Shown here: positions 52,701 to 63,787 of the stretch, one piece after another
How positions within the stretch are numbered: position 1 is the first letter of the stretch
How the letters are laid out: each line of letters begins with the position of its first letter
Assembly: GCA_963971225.1 (NCBI GenBank)
Contig: OZ020267.1
Location: 89,145,648-89,209,647, forward strand
From: Melieria omissa
Taxonomy: Eukaryota; Arthropoda; Insecta; Diptera; Ulidiidae
DNA: 64,000 nt
Direction: 5' to 3'
The notes under the pieces: model-generated
What the model was told of the DNA's origin: nothing
The model's database searches: none
Seen by the model: only the letters and a program-made list of their open reading frames with translations
Translations under genes and position numbers: made by a program

Positions 52701-53382
52701 TAATCGGGAGGAAATGGTGCGGGAAACATATAGGAGTCTGTAGTGACAGTCAAGCTGCACTTAAGGCCCTGGAGAACGCGCGTGTTACCTCTAAGATTGT
52801 CCAAGAATGTAAGATGAAGCTTAAATCAGTCGCGAGACGTAATAAGCTCCAACTTATCTGGGTTCCGGGACACTGCGGTGTTCTAGGTAACGAAACTGCC
52901 GATGAACTGGCTAACTGTGGATCAGGATGCAGACCCATGGGACCAGAACCAATAGTCTAGCAAGAACCCTGGACTGGATCAAGTCCTATGTCAACAACCT
53001 ACATAGAGAACGTTGGTCTAGCTTGGGAAGCTGTAAGACTGCCAAGTGTTTTGTGAAAAGCCCGAACAGGAAAGCAGGGAATTTCCTCCAGAATCTGAGA
53101 AGGAAAGACCTCCGATGAATGGTCGGGTTAAACACAGGACACAATCCATGGGGGCGACATATGGCCAACATGGACATCATCGAAGATCCGACTTTCGTGT
53201 CTTGCCTGACGGAGGTAGATAGTACAGAGCACTTTCTCTGTACACGTTCGGCCTTCTCTAGAACGAGATTGCGCACGCTGGGTTCAGATGTTATGAGAAT
53301 GGACGAAATTCATTCTCTCGCCCTGTGTGATCTCCTCAGATTCATTAATGAGTCCGGGAAATATGCACAGGAGAATCCATAA
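49739..53382 (+). pseudogene. LOA ORF2 (endonuclease, RT, RNase H), broken
   Basis: The endonuclease (49739-50640) has TQINLQHSK, LIQEPWV, IGCDVNSQN and SNHRFIEF (usual SDH changed to SNH). A frameshift follows near 50635. RT has SPGPDKVYPIMLK, RPISLTSFMLK, VFVDIEGAFDN, a TGA at 51580-51582, then GCPQGGVLSQLLW and AYADDVCAL. Near 52340 the frame shifts to RNase H with FFTDGSKT, QTEIFAIL, CSDSQAAL and WVPGHCG..ETADELA. A last frame change near 52940 and a stop at 53116-53118 precede the C-terminal finger (SCLTEVDSTEHFLC). At least three frameshifts and two stops, so inactive. Confidence 0.85.
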
Positions 53383-53511
53383 CTCCCTCTCCCCTTCCAC
53401 CCACTTTCTCTTTTTCTTTTCCCATTCCCATTTCCTCTATCAACCTTTTTCCTGAGCCTTAAGTGCAATGGGCCTGAGTGCTAGGGGTAATGACCTAATA
53501 ATAATAATAAT

Positions 53512-54141
53512 GATTGGCACGACAGCCCGCTTACGCGAGACTAAGGCCTAGCATCTCGCAGCCACCCGTGTTGTGCGTGTGAATTTGTACGCGGGTGGAA
53601 GGGACCTACAGTTTTATGCCGGTTCCGAACGGCAGGTTGGGAGCTTTTTCATAGGCAATTTTTACTCTTAGAGGTTTGCCATTTCCAGTTGAGAGGACAG
53701 CCACCGAAAGAGAAAACGAGTTTCCCGTTATTTTTTTTTAGGTGTAATGACCTTCCTTAGGTTATTTCCTCGGCTCCCCTTCACATCCATCCATCATCCA
53801 TCAAGATGCAATAACCATCTTGGAATGTTGAAGGCCTCGTTGATTTTCCCAGTATTGATTCCGGATGGTTATCTTGTCTTTCCTGGAAAGGGTGGATAGT
53901 GCTCCTTTGCCTAAACCAAAGACAATTAAACTATAAGATGTCTCACGGTCATACAAATCAGTGGCGCTTCAAAAATTTGCCGTAGCTTTTCGAATAATGC
54001 CACGTGGGAGTGGTTTTTACAGCAGAGCAAAGATGAAGCCATACAAGCAACTCTCTCTGCTTGCAGTCGGCAGAGATATGAATATGCGTGTGATCTCTAT
54101 GTGCTCTTGTGTTGATTTTTTTGGTGGTTGATTGTTTCAAT
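53512..54141. other. Unassigned region
   Basis: No gene recognised. The first 250 bp (GCACGACAGCCCGCTTACGC... to GAGAAAACGAG) are GC-richer and look like part of a non-LTR element leader. CAGTGGCGC at about 53969 resembles a hAT end. Confidence 0.3.
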
Positions 54142-54245
54142 CAGTAGCGCACACGGGGTGGGAACGTTTGGGGATTCAAACCGCCTAAAATACAAAAATT
54201 AGTACTGAAATATCCCTCCAAAAAGAAATCCTGCCTGCGCCACTG
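54142..54245. mobile_element. Very short hAT-like MITE
   Basis: 104 bp between CAGTAGCGCA and, inward from the right, CAGTGGCGCA. The 8-bp flanks GTTTCAAT and ACTTCAAT agree at 6 positions. CAGTGGCG-type ends and an 8-bp duplication fit hAT. No coding capacity. Confidence 0.5.
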
Positions 54246-55167
54246 ACTTCAATCAAAGAATATACAATATAAAGAATACGCATCTTCAAACATTTTGCAA
54301 GTGTGTTTGTTGACGCGGGGGAGAAGAGATGAGCGGAGGCATAGGCTGCGGGAAATTTCCTCGCGCTCAACAGTTTGCGAGAACGCAAACACTGCGTTTG
54401 ACAACAGCAAAAAGCAATATTGTTCGCAACGGCTCCGCTCGTGTATATTGAAATGGTGGTTGTTGTGGTGTAGTGATCGCTCAATCATTTTTTGCATGCA
54501 CGTTTATTGATCTTGTTCGTCGAAGCGCAAGCGGAGAGCAAACAACGAACCAAAGCATCGTCATCGTCGTTTCAACGAAGATGATTCGGGATTCGCTAAT
54601 GTTTTTGTTGCTGTCGTTTATTGTGTGCATGCTTTTTTGTGTTGCCGATTGGTTTTGCTGCACAAATTGCTGCCATGTCACCATCAATCGAATCTTTGTG
54701 GTGTATGGCTTTTTGTTGGCCAATGCTTTGATTTGGTGGTTGATCCCAATTTAAAATGTTTACAAAATTTTTACGTGGCGAGTTCGAAGTAAAATTATTT
54801 GTTTATTTTTTTAGTTGATTACAATTTTGATAATATGGGAAAACTAGAAAACAAAATTAACTGATTGACTTCAGAAGCCGTGAAAACACTTGAAATAAAT
54901 AAAAAATACTTAGATACGTGTTTTAATTTTGTTTTTTTTTTGAAAATCGGACAAACCAAGGGTTAAAAAGATTGTATGGAAAATCATAATTTAATAGGTC
55001 TATTGACTTTCAATAGGGCGAAAGAACTACTAAAGCTAAGCACTAAATAAAGAAATAAATAATAACCACCATATGGACCACCAGTGGTCCACGCCGGGTA
55101 GAACGTTTTAAAGAAGCATTATATATGGGCCGTAAAAAATGTTCCAAAGAACGGGACAGTAAATTAT

Positions 55168-58100
55168 ACTTACTTACTTAACTGGCCATAACAACCCGTT
55201 ATCGGGTTACGGCCTGCCGCAAAACTTCTCTCCAGGCGCCTCTGCTTCGCGCGTGCCTTCTCCAGTTGGTCACACCAAGCGATACCAGGGCCTCTTCCAC
55301 TTGGTCCTTCCACCGGAGACACGGCCCCCTCTTCGCCGTCGACCTCCAACCATCGCATCGAACACCTTTTTCGCCGGAGCTTCGTCGTCCATGCGGTAGA
55401 CATGATCGATCCAGCGTAGCCGCTGGATGTTAACTCGCTGGGCTAAGTCCATGTCCTTATACAGCTCATACAGCTCGTTATTGGTTCGTATGCGATAGTC
55501 GTCACCAACACGAACAGGGCCGACGATTTTGCGAAGTACCTTCCTCTCGAACACTCCAAGGGCCGCTATGTCGTTTCGTATCATTGTCCATGCTTCAGTG
55601 CCATAGAGGAGCAAGGGCAAGATGAGCGTCCTATAGAGTCCAAGTTTTGTCGGTCGAGAGAGGTCTCTACTTCTCAATTGCCTACCGAGACCGTAGTAGC
55701 ACCTTTTGGCAAGAGTTATCCTTCGCTTTATCTCCAGACTGACATCATTGCTGCTGTTGATGGCGGTGCCAAGGTAGACGAATTCCTTGACAACTTCAAA
55801 AGCATACCTGTCGGCCTCGACGTGAGACCGTAGCCGCTGCGAGTCCCTGCGTGTAGACAGCATATACTTCGTCTTGCCCTCATTTACCACCAGACCCATT
55901 TTGGCAGATTCTCTTTCGATAGCCGCAAAGGCAGCGGTGACATCTCGCTTGTTACGTCCGATGACATCAATATCATCAGCGTAAGCAAGGAGCTGGACAC
56001 TTTTGTTGAAAATTGTGCCATTACGATGTACACCGGCCTTGCGCAGAACACTCTCCATGGTGAAGTTGAAGAGGTCGCAGGACAAAGGATCGCCCTGTCT
56101 TCTCCAGGATTTGGCGTAGAGTGAATATCTGGTCGATGGTGAACTTACCAGGTCTAAAGCCGCACTGATAAAGTCCAATCAGCGCCTTGGCGAGTGGCTT
56201 TAATCTTTCACATAGTACGCTCGTCAGGACCTTGTATGCAATGGGAAGTAGGCTAATACCCCTGTAGTTGGCGCATATTGTTGGGTCACCTTTCTTCAGC
56301 ACAGGACAAAGGGCACTGAGGTTCCAATCGTTGGGCATTCGTTCCTCCAGCCATATTTTGCAAATGAGCTGATGCATGCACCCAATCAGCTCACCGCCGC
56401 CGGCCTTGAACAATTCAGCTGGTAGCCCATCCGGCCCTGCAGCTTTGTTGTTCTTGAGTCGCTGGATAGCGACCCGGACCTCGTCATGGCTGGGCGGTGG
56501 CACATCCACACCGTCGTCGTCGATTGGTGCCATCTGGACATCTTCACCACTGGCGGTATTGTTCCTTTCGTCGCCTGCGAGCAGCTTGGTGAAGTGCTCC
56601 TTCCACAACCTCAGCACACCCTGCGCATCCGTAACCAGATCCCCGTTTTCGTCTCTGCAAGAAGATTCCCCAGGCTTAAATCCTTCCGTAAGACGCTTAA
56701 CTTTTTGGAAGAATTTTCGGGCGTCATTCCTGCTCCTGCACTCCTCGATTTCCTCACGATCGCGCCTTTCTTGCTCCCGTTTCTTGCGTCTAAAAAGGCA
56801 CCTCTCTTTCTTCCTCTCCTCCCGGTATTTCTGTCATGGCTCGCGTGGCGGCCGACTGCAGGGTCTTCTTGTAGGCAGCATTCTTCACTGCAGTGGCTGC
56901 GCGACACTCTTCATCGTACCATTGGTTTTTTGGTGGTGGGCGTCGAAAACCAAGGACATTTTCTGCGGCGGCGCACATAGAGTGGGATAAGTGAGCTCAT
57001 AATCCACCGATGTCATCAGGTGGAGAGGGGGAGCGACCGAGCTGGTTGGAGAGTTGAGCGGAGTAGGCTTCGGCTACCCCTTCTGATCGCAGCTTGCTGA
57101 TGTCCAGCTTTCTTCGCAAACTAGGTTGTGCGGTCTTCGCTGCGCAAAGACGCATGCGTACCTTGGCTGCAACAAGGTAATGGTCCGAGTCGATGTTGGG
57201 ACCTCGGAACGTGCGCACATCTAGAATGCTAGAAGCATGCCTTCCATCAATCTCAATGTGATCAATCTGGTTGCGGGTGGATTGATCGGGGGATAACCAG
57301 GTGACCTTGTGGATATCGAGGTGCTGGAATCTGGTGCTACTAACTACCATGTTTCGTGCCGCGGCGAAATCGATCAGCCTCAGACCGTTGTTCGAAGTGG
57401 TCCCATGGAGGCTGAACTGCCCGACTGTGGGGCCAAAGATGCCTTCTCGCCCGACCTTTGCGTTGAAGTCCCCGAGGACAATTTTGAAGTCGTGGGCCGG
57501 GCACCTGTCGTAGACGTCCTCGAGCTTCGCATAGAAGACATCCTTGATCGCATCGTCCTTCTCTTCCGTCGGGGCATGCGCGCAAATTAGGCTGATGCTC
57601 AAGTATTTAGCCTCGATGCGGATCGAAGCCAGCCGTTCGTTCACCGGAGTGAACCCAGAGACGTGGTGACGAAGTCTCTTGCTGACCACTAATCCGCAGC
57701 CAAATTCGCGCTTCTCCGCATGGCAGCTGTAGTAGATGTCGCAGTCTGCTCGCTTGGCGCAGCCTTGTCCTGTCCATCGCATTTCCTGGATGGCGATGAT
57801 GTCAGCCTTACATTTTATGAGGGCTTCCGCCAGTTGGATAGAGGCATCTTACCTATCGAGGGTCCGGACATTCCAGGTGCATATCCTCAAATCATCGTCC
57901 TTGGATCGTTTCCTGTGGTCGTCAACATTGTGGGTTCCTTCCGAGGCTTGCGTTTTGGCTTTCATTGGTATTTGATTTTCCGTGGCGGGCACCAAACCCT
58001 GCGCACAACCCAAATTTTAAGTCCTGGGGATTGGACTCGCTGCACACATTAGTTCACTACTCAGTGGGTGCCAAATAGCTATCCAGAAGGGCCGCGCGGA

Positions 58101-58179
58101 GGCTGTGCATCAGCTTCTGGCGTTCGCCAGGTTGAACGCAATCAGAGACTTTACCTTGTATGTCCGCTCCCTTCCCGGA
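55168..58179 (-). mobile_element. RTE-clade non-LTR retrotransposon
   Basis: A 3.0-kb minus-strand element with target copies AAATTAT (55161-55167 and 58180-58186). One ORF holds endonuclease and RT; the short 3' UTR ends in AAGTAAGTAAGTA repeats, the usual RTE tail. The empty site is seen in copy A of the host repeat (about 25756). Near full length but mutated. Confidence 0.85.
55270..57965 (-). pseudogene. RTE endonuclease/reverse transcriptase, broken
   Basis: The ORF starts at about 57965 (basic leader, then RICTWNVRTL, the endonuclease start), with a stop near 57850. The endonuclease goes on (56997-57782) with IQEMRW, LGDFNAKVG and DSDHYLVAAK. A stop at 56997 is followed by LRIWKEHF-type linker and RT: NNKAAGPDGLPAELF, ALCPVLKKGD, YRGISLLPIAYK, QCGFRPGK. 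A deletion near 56110 removes the first aspartate box and joins to GDPLSCDLFN, LLAYADDIDVIGR and EFVYLGTAI. The C-terminal WIDHVYRMDDEAPAKKV segment is typical of RTE. Inactive. Confidence 0.85.
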
Positions 58180-58480
58180 AAATTATGACGGTCTTTGTCG
58201 ATTACTTATTATTAATTTTTTAATTGATTGTAGCGATCATATAGGTTGTCATGCCAGCCATATTTTCTTTTCTATGATTTTGCGCACACTACAGTCGCAG
58301 TGAGTTCAGGAGCAATATGAGACGCCCTGCAGGCTTATAGAAGAAGAACAAAAGCCAACCAGAAAATATAAATCGTTTTACAATTTCAGCTTGTCGCCAG
58401 CCCAGCAACAACAAAAACAGCACATCGTCTTCCTCCTCTTCGCACAATTGTGCGAGAATGAACGAGTGAACACAGACGCG

Positions 58481-58823
58481 GCATTCGCGTTGTCATGATT
58501 TGCGCTCAGAGCATTTTGCTCTCATTTCAAGTGTTTCCTCTTGTTGTCTACCCCCCGCATCAGGAAGACGGGTAGCGATATCGGCACCCGCATTCAAATT
58601 TTTGCTTGTATGTGATGCACACTCTTTTTGTTCTATTATTTTTGCTTCAACGCATATAAAGTAAGCGCACACAATTTTGCTTTTGCTTGGCATAATCAAA
58701 GCCGTTGTGCTTTATGTGAGCAAAACAAAGAGCGTTAATATTATTACGCTCTCACTGTACCGACGCTTGCTTGCTCTCGATAATGAAAATATTGCAAATT
58801 CGAGCTCGCCTTATGCCATTCGG
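58481..58823. other. Flank of the hAT-like repeat, no gene
   Basis: Rich in TTTGCTT and AGAGCATTTTGCTCTC-like words; GAGCGTTAATATTATTACGCTC is imperfectly palindromic at about 58731. No gene. It ends with the first target copy ATGCCATTCGG (58813-58823) of the LOA insertion. Confidence 0.35.
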
Positions 58824-58846
58824 CCATAACACCGCCACCTACCGCT

Positions 58847-60076
58847 GTGACACCAGCAGCAGGGCCAGCCGCTGACAGGAAAACAAGCAGGCCCAAGAAG
58901 CAGCTCCCGGAACTACCGCCCTTAGGACAACCAGGTGGCCTGGATGACCCCCTAAGGCGCGGCTTAAGCGGAGCTGGGGTTAAATGGTACCTCCGATACC
59001 TCAAACAAGGATTGAGCAAGGAGGAGGCGAGAAGTAAAGCAGAGGAGCACAGGGGAGGACCCCCGGTTACAGCAGCTCCACCAGCTTTACCTAGAAAGAG
59101 AGGGAGCGACAATATAACTCCCCCCCAACGTCCTGAAACTAAAAAGTCCAGGACGTGTACTCAGGCACTGGGAGCTAAGACGGGAAAACCCCAGAATAGC
59201 AACCAGTCTGAGGGTGAGCCCATGGCGGGCGCAAGTTACTCGAGTGTCCTCAGGGCTCCTGCGGCCATTCGGGTGGCGGTTCTGCCTAAGGATTATCCTC
59301 AGAAGATACTGAGCAAGGAGGAGCTCTCTCTTCTAGAAGAAGCTATCGTGAGTGAGATAGCTAAGGGGTGGGCATGCCCACTGGTGTTCAGCGGCATCCA
59401 CTTTCGGCCGGGACTTCTGCTGACAGACTGCGGGAACCAGGGTACCGTAGACTGGCTCAAGCAGGCGGTCCCGAAGCTGGAAGGCTGGAAGGGTATAGAG
59501 CTCCATGTGTGCCTTGGAAATGAAATTCCCAAGACACATCATGTTACCCTATTCCTTCCTAGGAGCGCTGGACAGGAATCCAGCAAGCTCTTTGCACTAT
59601 TGCAAGCGCAGAACGCGGGGATTCTCACGAATCTTTGGAAGGTCGTGACTTCCAAAGAGGAGGGCAAGGGCATGCTGTGGAATCTGACCGTTGACGAAGT
59701 GTCTTTCGCGACGATCAGGGGAAATGGCAATGCTCTGAATTTCAGGTTTGGGAGTATCCCAGTCCATATTCCCAAATCTGGAGGCCCGCACAGTGTGGAA
59801 GTGCCCCCCACAGAACCAGCCGAAGTCGGGAATCCACCGGCAGAGGTAAGCTCAGGCGCAACGAAGCCCTCCACCGAACCCGGGACTTCACCGAAGGTCG
59901 GGGAGAAAGCCGGAGCAGTAGCGGAAGAAATAGTAGCTTCCCAAGATTCAATTGGGGAGATTAACTTTGGGGCGCTGGGGCTTCAAGGCAGCACAAACGA
60001 GGAAATGGAGGAGCAGCTGTCGGACGAGATATCGTTAACGGCGCTGCTCGAGATGGACATTGAATCCTCTCCATAG
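58847..60076 (+). CDS. LOA copy 2 ORF1 protein, 5' truncated
   Basis: 409 codons from the first possible alternative codon; the frame is open further upstream to the element edge, and the first ATG is Met-126 or so (59222). The N-terminal part is Pro/Lys-rich (SRPKKQLPELPPLGQPGG) and includes WYLRYLKQGLSKEEA. Residues about 135-330 hold the LOA-type C-terminal domain (VLPKDYPQKILSKEELSLLEEAI..GIHFRPGLLLTDCGN..LFALLQAQNAGILTNLWKV). An acidic tail ends in a stop at 60074-60076, 17 bp before the ORF2 ATG. Confidence 0.75.
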   Translation: MTPAAGPAADRKTSRPKKQLPELPPLGQPGGLDDPLRRGLSGAGVKWYLRYLKQGLSKEEARSKAEEHRGGPPVTAAPPALPRKRGSDNITPPQRPETKKSRTCTQALGAKTGKPQNSNQSEGEPMAGASYSSVLRAPAAIRVAVLPKDYPQKILSKEELSLLEEAIVSEIAKGWACPLVFSGIHFRPGLLLTDCGNQGTVDWLKQAVPKLEGWKGIELHVCLGNEIPKTHHVTLFLPRSAGQESSKLFALLQAQNAGILTNLWKVVTSKEEGKGMLWNLTVDEVSFATIRGNGNALNFRFGSIPVHIPKSGGPHSVEVPPTEPAEVGNPPAEVSSGATKPSTEPGTSPKVGEKAGAVAEEIVASQDSIGEINFGALGLQGSTNEEMEEQLSDEISLTALLEMDIESSP

Positions 60077-60092
60077 CTCTAACACTCGAGCG

Positions 60093-63000
60093 ATGAAGGT
60101 TGTCCAAATCAACCTTCATCACGCGAAGGCGGCATCGGCCGTCCTAGCGCACAAGTTCACCCGAGACCACATCGGGGCGGCGCTGGTACAGGAACCCTGG
60201 TGCTACAAGGGGAGAATCTGTGGACTCAACTCGACGCAAACCAGGGTAATTTATGACACAAGGCACGAGATACCTCGTGCCTGCATCATGATTGATAAAA
60301 ATATTAACTATGTTTGTATTTCAGAGTACATGGCCAGGGACCTGGTAGCGGTGGCGATGACGGTCAAAATCGAGGGACGTGACCTTGAGATCGTCCTAGC
60401 GTCCGCCTACTTTCCAGGCGAGGACATGATGGTACCCCCCAGGAAGTGCAGGGCCTAGTGGAATACTACAGGGCAAACGCCTTGCCTCTTCTGCTAGGCG
60501 GCGACATGAACGCCCACCACACCATCTGGGGCAGCACCAATGACAACATCAGGGGTGAGTACCTGTTAGACTATATATTAGCAACTAACCTAGTTATATT
60601 TAATTCGGGAAACTCACCGACGTTCGTGACTAGGGCTAGGCAGGAGGTCCTTGATCTTACCATAGGTAACAGTAGGATCAGCGACTATGTGTCTGACTGG
60701 ATGGTGTCAAATGAACCTTCTCTCTCAGATCATAGGATGATCGAGTTTAAAATAGCAGGTGACATAATGGAGATACCTCCAACCAGAAACCCCAGGAAAG
60801 CCGACTGGGGAATCTTCACTAAACTACTAGAAGAGGATCGATCCCTGCTCGATATTCGTGGTAGGATGCGGCATCCACTCGAAATCGAGCAGGCGGTTAG
60901 CGTCCTGAACGGAGCAGTAATGAATGCCTATCACTCAAGCTGCCCCGAAAGTACAAAAACCAGGAAGAAGTCCACACCATGGTGGAACAAAACCCTGGCG
61001 AAGCTCAGATCCGAATCCCGGAGGATCTTCAACAGGGCAAAGCGGACAGGTGAATGGCAGGAATACACCACTGCAATCACCAAGTATACAAAAGAAGTAC
61101 GCAAGGCAAAGAGAACCAGTTTCCATACGTTTTGCGAGGAGATATCATCCACCCCCCAGGCGGCGAGACTACATAAAGCCCTCGCAAAAGGAGGGGTGGA
61201 GAATAAGATGGCTCTCAAGCTTCCGGATGGGGGGTACACACGAAATGAAGAGCAAAGGGCTCTCGCTCTTCTTAACGCACATCTTCCCGGGGCAGTCCCG
61301 CAGGACACACCCGGCGAGAGCAGTATGTACCTACCAGACAGAATAAACTGGGAGTTAGCGAACAAAGTCATCTCTCAGGGAAGGATTGACTGGGCACTGA
61401 ACACCTTTCAACCTTTCAAATCGCCAGGGCCGGATGGCATCCTCCCTGTCTTTCTCCAAAAAGGCAGGGCGGTGCTGCTAAGGCATTTAACTGGCATAAT
61501 GAGAAGCTGTCTAGCAGCAGGTTACATTCCCATAAGTTAGAGAAGTGCCCTGGTAGTTTTTATACCGAAAATTGGCAAGAGGGACTTTACAGAGCCAAAA
61601 TCCTACAGACCAATTAGTCTAACATCTTTCGTCATGAAGACCATGGAGAAGTTGTTAGATCAGCACATACGAACCGTGACGCTCAAGAGACAACCTCTTC
61701 ATGCTGCGCAGCATGCGTATAGGGCAGGAAGGTCGACGGAGACTGCCCTTTACCAGCTCACGAGTCTGATTCAAAATGCTCTTACGAATAAAGAGACTGT
61801 GCTGTGCGCTTTCTTGGACATCGAAGGAGCCTTCGATAATACCTCCCATGAGGCAATAGAAAGAGCACTTAACCGAAGAGGGGTAGAAACCACTCTCAGC
61901 CGCTGGGTAAAAGCTATGCTTACCACCAGAACGGCAGTAACGAAGGTGGGCTCAACCACCAGGAGTGTACTGACGACCAGAGGTTGCCCTCAGGGTGGTG
62001 TATTATCACCACTACTGTGGAGCCTGGTTGTAGACGAGCTCCTTGATATACTGACAAGCAGTGGCATAATCTGTCAAGGTTATGCCGATGACATTGTCAT
62101 TGTTGCCAGAGAAAAGTTCGAAGACACTCTGTGCGACATAATTCAGAGAGGGTTAAAATTAACCCAAGAATGGTGTGCCCGGGCAGGCTTACGAATAAAC
62201 CCGGATAAAACCACCATAGTACCATTTACACTAAAAAGGAAACTGCAGCACATGCGGGCGATACGCTTGCTTGGCAAGAGCATCGCAAGCAAGCCGGAGG
62301 TAAAGTATCTAGGTGTAACACTAGATTCGAAGTTACTCTGGAATAAACATGCTGAGGCAGTTATCGGCAAAGCAACGAAAGCAGTCATGGTCTATCATTA
62401 GCAGGTAGAACCTGGGGCTGTAAACCAGGTATACTGAGATGGTTGTACATCATGATAGTGAGGCCAGTACTCACATATGCAGCAGTGGCATGGGCCTCAA
62501 GAACCAAACTCACTACAGTGAGGAATCGGTTAAATAAGGTCCAGCGACTGGCGTGCACGTGCATTACAGGGGCTATGAGAACCTGTCCCACGGTGGCACT
62601 GGAGGTGATACTCAATATATCACCATTGCACACAGCAATTGAAATGGCGGCCAAGCGCACTATCATTGGGCTGGCCCGAACCAGTAAAGGGGGGGATCAC
62701 GTTCTAAGTCGCAGAGATTTGGACGTGTTATCTGTAAGTAACCCCTATGTATTGTACCCAATGGATACAATAGCGAAAACATATAACTACGAGAAAAACT
62801 TCGTAGTATGTATGAGTAACAAAGTGGACTGGGACTGGGAAGCACACCAGTCCCATTTCAAACCACATACTATTACGTGGTTCACAGATGGCTCCAAAAC
62901 GCACGAGGGAACAGGGGCGGGGGTATTTGGACCTCGCTTCAAGTACTACGAGCCCATGGGGAATACACCCAGCATATTTCAAGCAGAGTTATATGCCATC

Positions 63001-63705
63001 AGGCTCTGTGACCAGACTAACCTCGAGCGTTTGTACAGGGGGCAAGACATAGTCATTTGTTCTGACAGTCAAGCAGCCATCAAAGCACTAATCTCGTATG
63101 AGGTTTCCTCAGGGTTGGTGCTGGAATGCATAGAAGCATTGAATAAGCTGGGCACAGATAACCAGGTTAAAATCCTCTGGGTCCCAGGACATAGAGGATT
63201 AGAGGGAAATGAGGAGGCTGATAGTCTTGCTAGAACTGGGGCAGCTATAATCCCCCTTGCACCAGAACCTTTCATTGGGCTGGGCAAAAGCACTCTAGCA
63301 GAGTCACTAAGACTTAAGGAAAGAACCAGGAACTCAGAACACTGGTCAAATGCCACAGGTCTTAGGCAATCGAAAATCTTCATTAAAGGTTATAACTCCA
63401 GATGGAGTGAAGAATGCCTCAGACTGGGAAAAACCCAGCTTAGACTGGTCACCGGGCTGTTAACCGGGCACTGCAGGATGAGGAAACATATGCAAACAAT
63501 CGGGATAGAACAGGTAAGCGTCTGCAGACTCTGTGGAACAGCGGAGGAAACCCCCGAGCACGTCATACTGTACTGCGATGCGGTATGCCGTAGTAGGAGA
63601 CAGCACCTGGGCCAGTACTGGCTTGCAGAAGAAAACGTCAAACACTTTCTCCCACGTAAGTTACTAAGCTTTCTTAGGTCGGTGGGACTAGGGGACGTTC
63701 TCTAA
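60093..63705 (+). pseudogene. LOA copy 2 ORF2 (endonuclease, RT, RNase H), lightly broken
   Basis: The endonuclease starts MKVVQINLHHAKAAS, with LVQEPWCYKG; a frameshift near 60450 leads to LLLGGDMNAHH and SLSDHRMIEF. RT has SPGPDGILPVFLQK, a TAG at 61538-61540, RPISLTSFVMK, AFLDIEGAFDN, GCPQGGVLSPLLW and GYADDIVIV. A frameshift near 62400 leads to RNase H: WFTDGSKTHEGTGAG, QAELYAIRL, CSDSQAAIKA, WVPGHRGLEGNEEADSLA. The C-terminal finger is CRLCGTAEETPEHVILYC. Only two frameshifts and one stop separate it from an intact frame; catalytic residues are all present. Confidence 0.88.
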
Positions 63706-63787
63706 AGTTGTAGGGGGCACAATAGATCAGCTTTGGTCTCAGTGCACATTCCCCCCTTCAAATCTAATCTAATCTAATGCCATTCGG

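Larger units (their letters stand above)
48096..53511 (+). mobile_element. LOA-clade non-LTR retrotransposon, copy 1
   Basis: 5.4 kb, near full length: a 300-bp GC-rich leader, ORF1, ORF2 with endonuclease, RT and RNase H, and a 3' UTR ending in TAATAATAATAATAATGA at about 53510. The combination of AP endonuclease, RT, RNase H and an ORF1 with a DUF4780-like domain is the LOA pattern. ORF2 has frameshifts and stops. Target copies were not identified. Confidence 0.82.
54480..58480. repeat. hAT-like dispersed repeat, copy B (split by RTE)
   Basis: 54485-55167 and 58187-58480 align with 24990-25760 and 25800-26130 of copy A. Shared words include GCGCAAGC, ATGACTCGGGATTCG-like sequence, GTGTTGCCGATTGGTTTTGC and ATTTTGCGCACACTACAGT. 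The outer parts differ from copy A. An RTE element interrupts it at AAATTAT. No protein-coding frame is supported. Confidence 0.75.
58824..63776 (+). mobile_element. LOA-clade non-LTR retrotransposon, copy 2
   Basis: 4.95 kb with an exact 11-bp target duplication ATGCCATTCGG (58813-58823 and 63777-63787). The ORF1 frame is open right to the 5' edge with no ATG, so the copy is 5' truncated inside ORF1. The 3' UTR has GGGGGCACAATAGA and ends in TCTAATCTAATCTA. It differs strongly from copy 1 and is closer to the antisense fragment at 47697. The intact duplication suggests a younger insertion. Confidence 0.9.

Noticed and set aside
53969..54245. CAGTGGCGC at 53969 as left end of the hAT-like MITE
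   Set aside because: Its flank does not match the right flank, while the CAGTAGCGC at 54142 has a 6/8 matching flank.
55170..58180. RTE ORF as a host gene
   Set aside because: Endonuclease and RT motifs, target duplication and AAGTAAGT tail show it is a retrotransposon.
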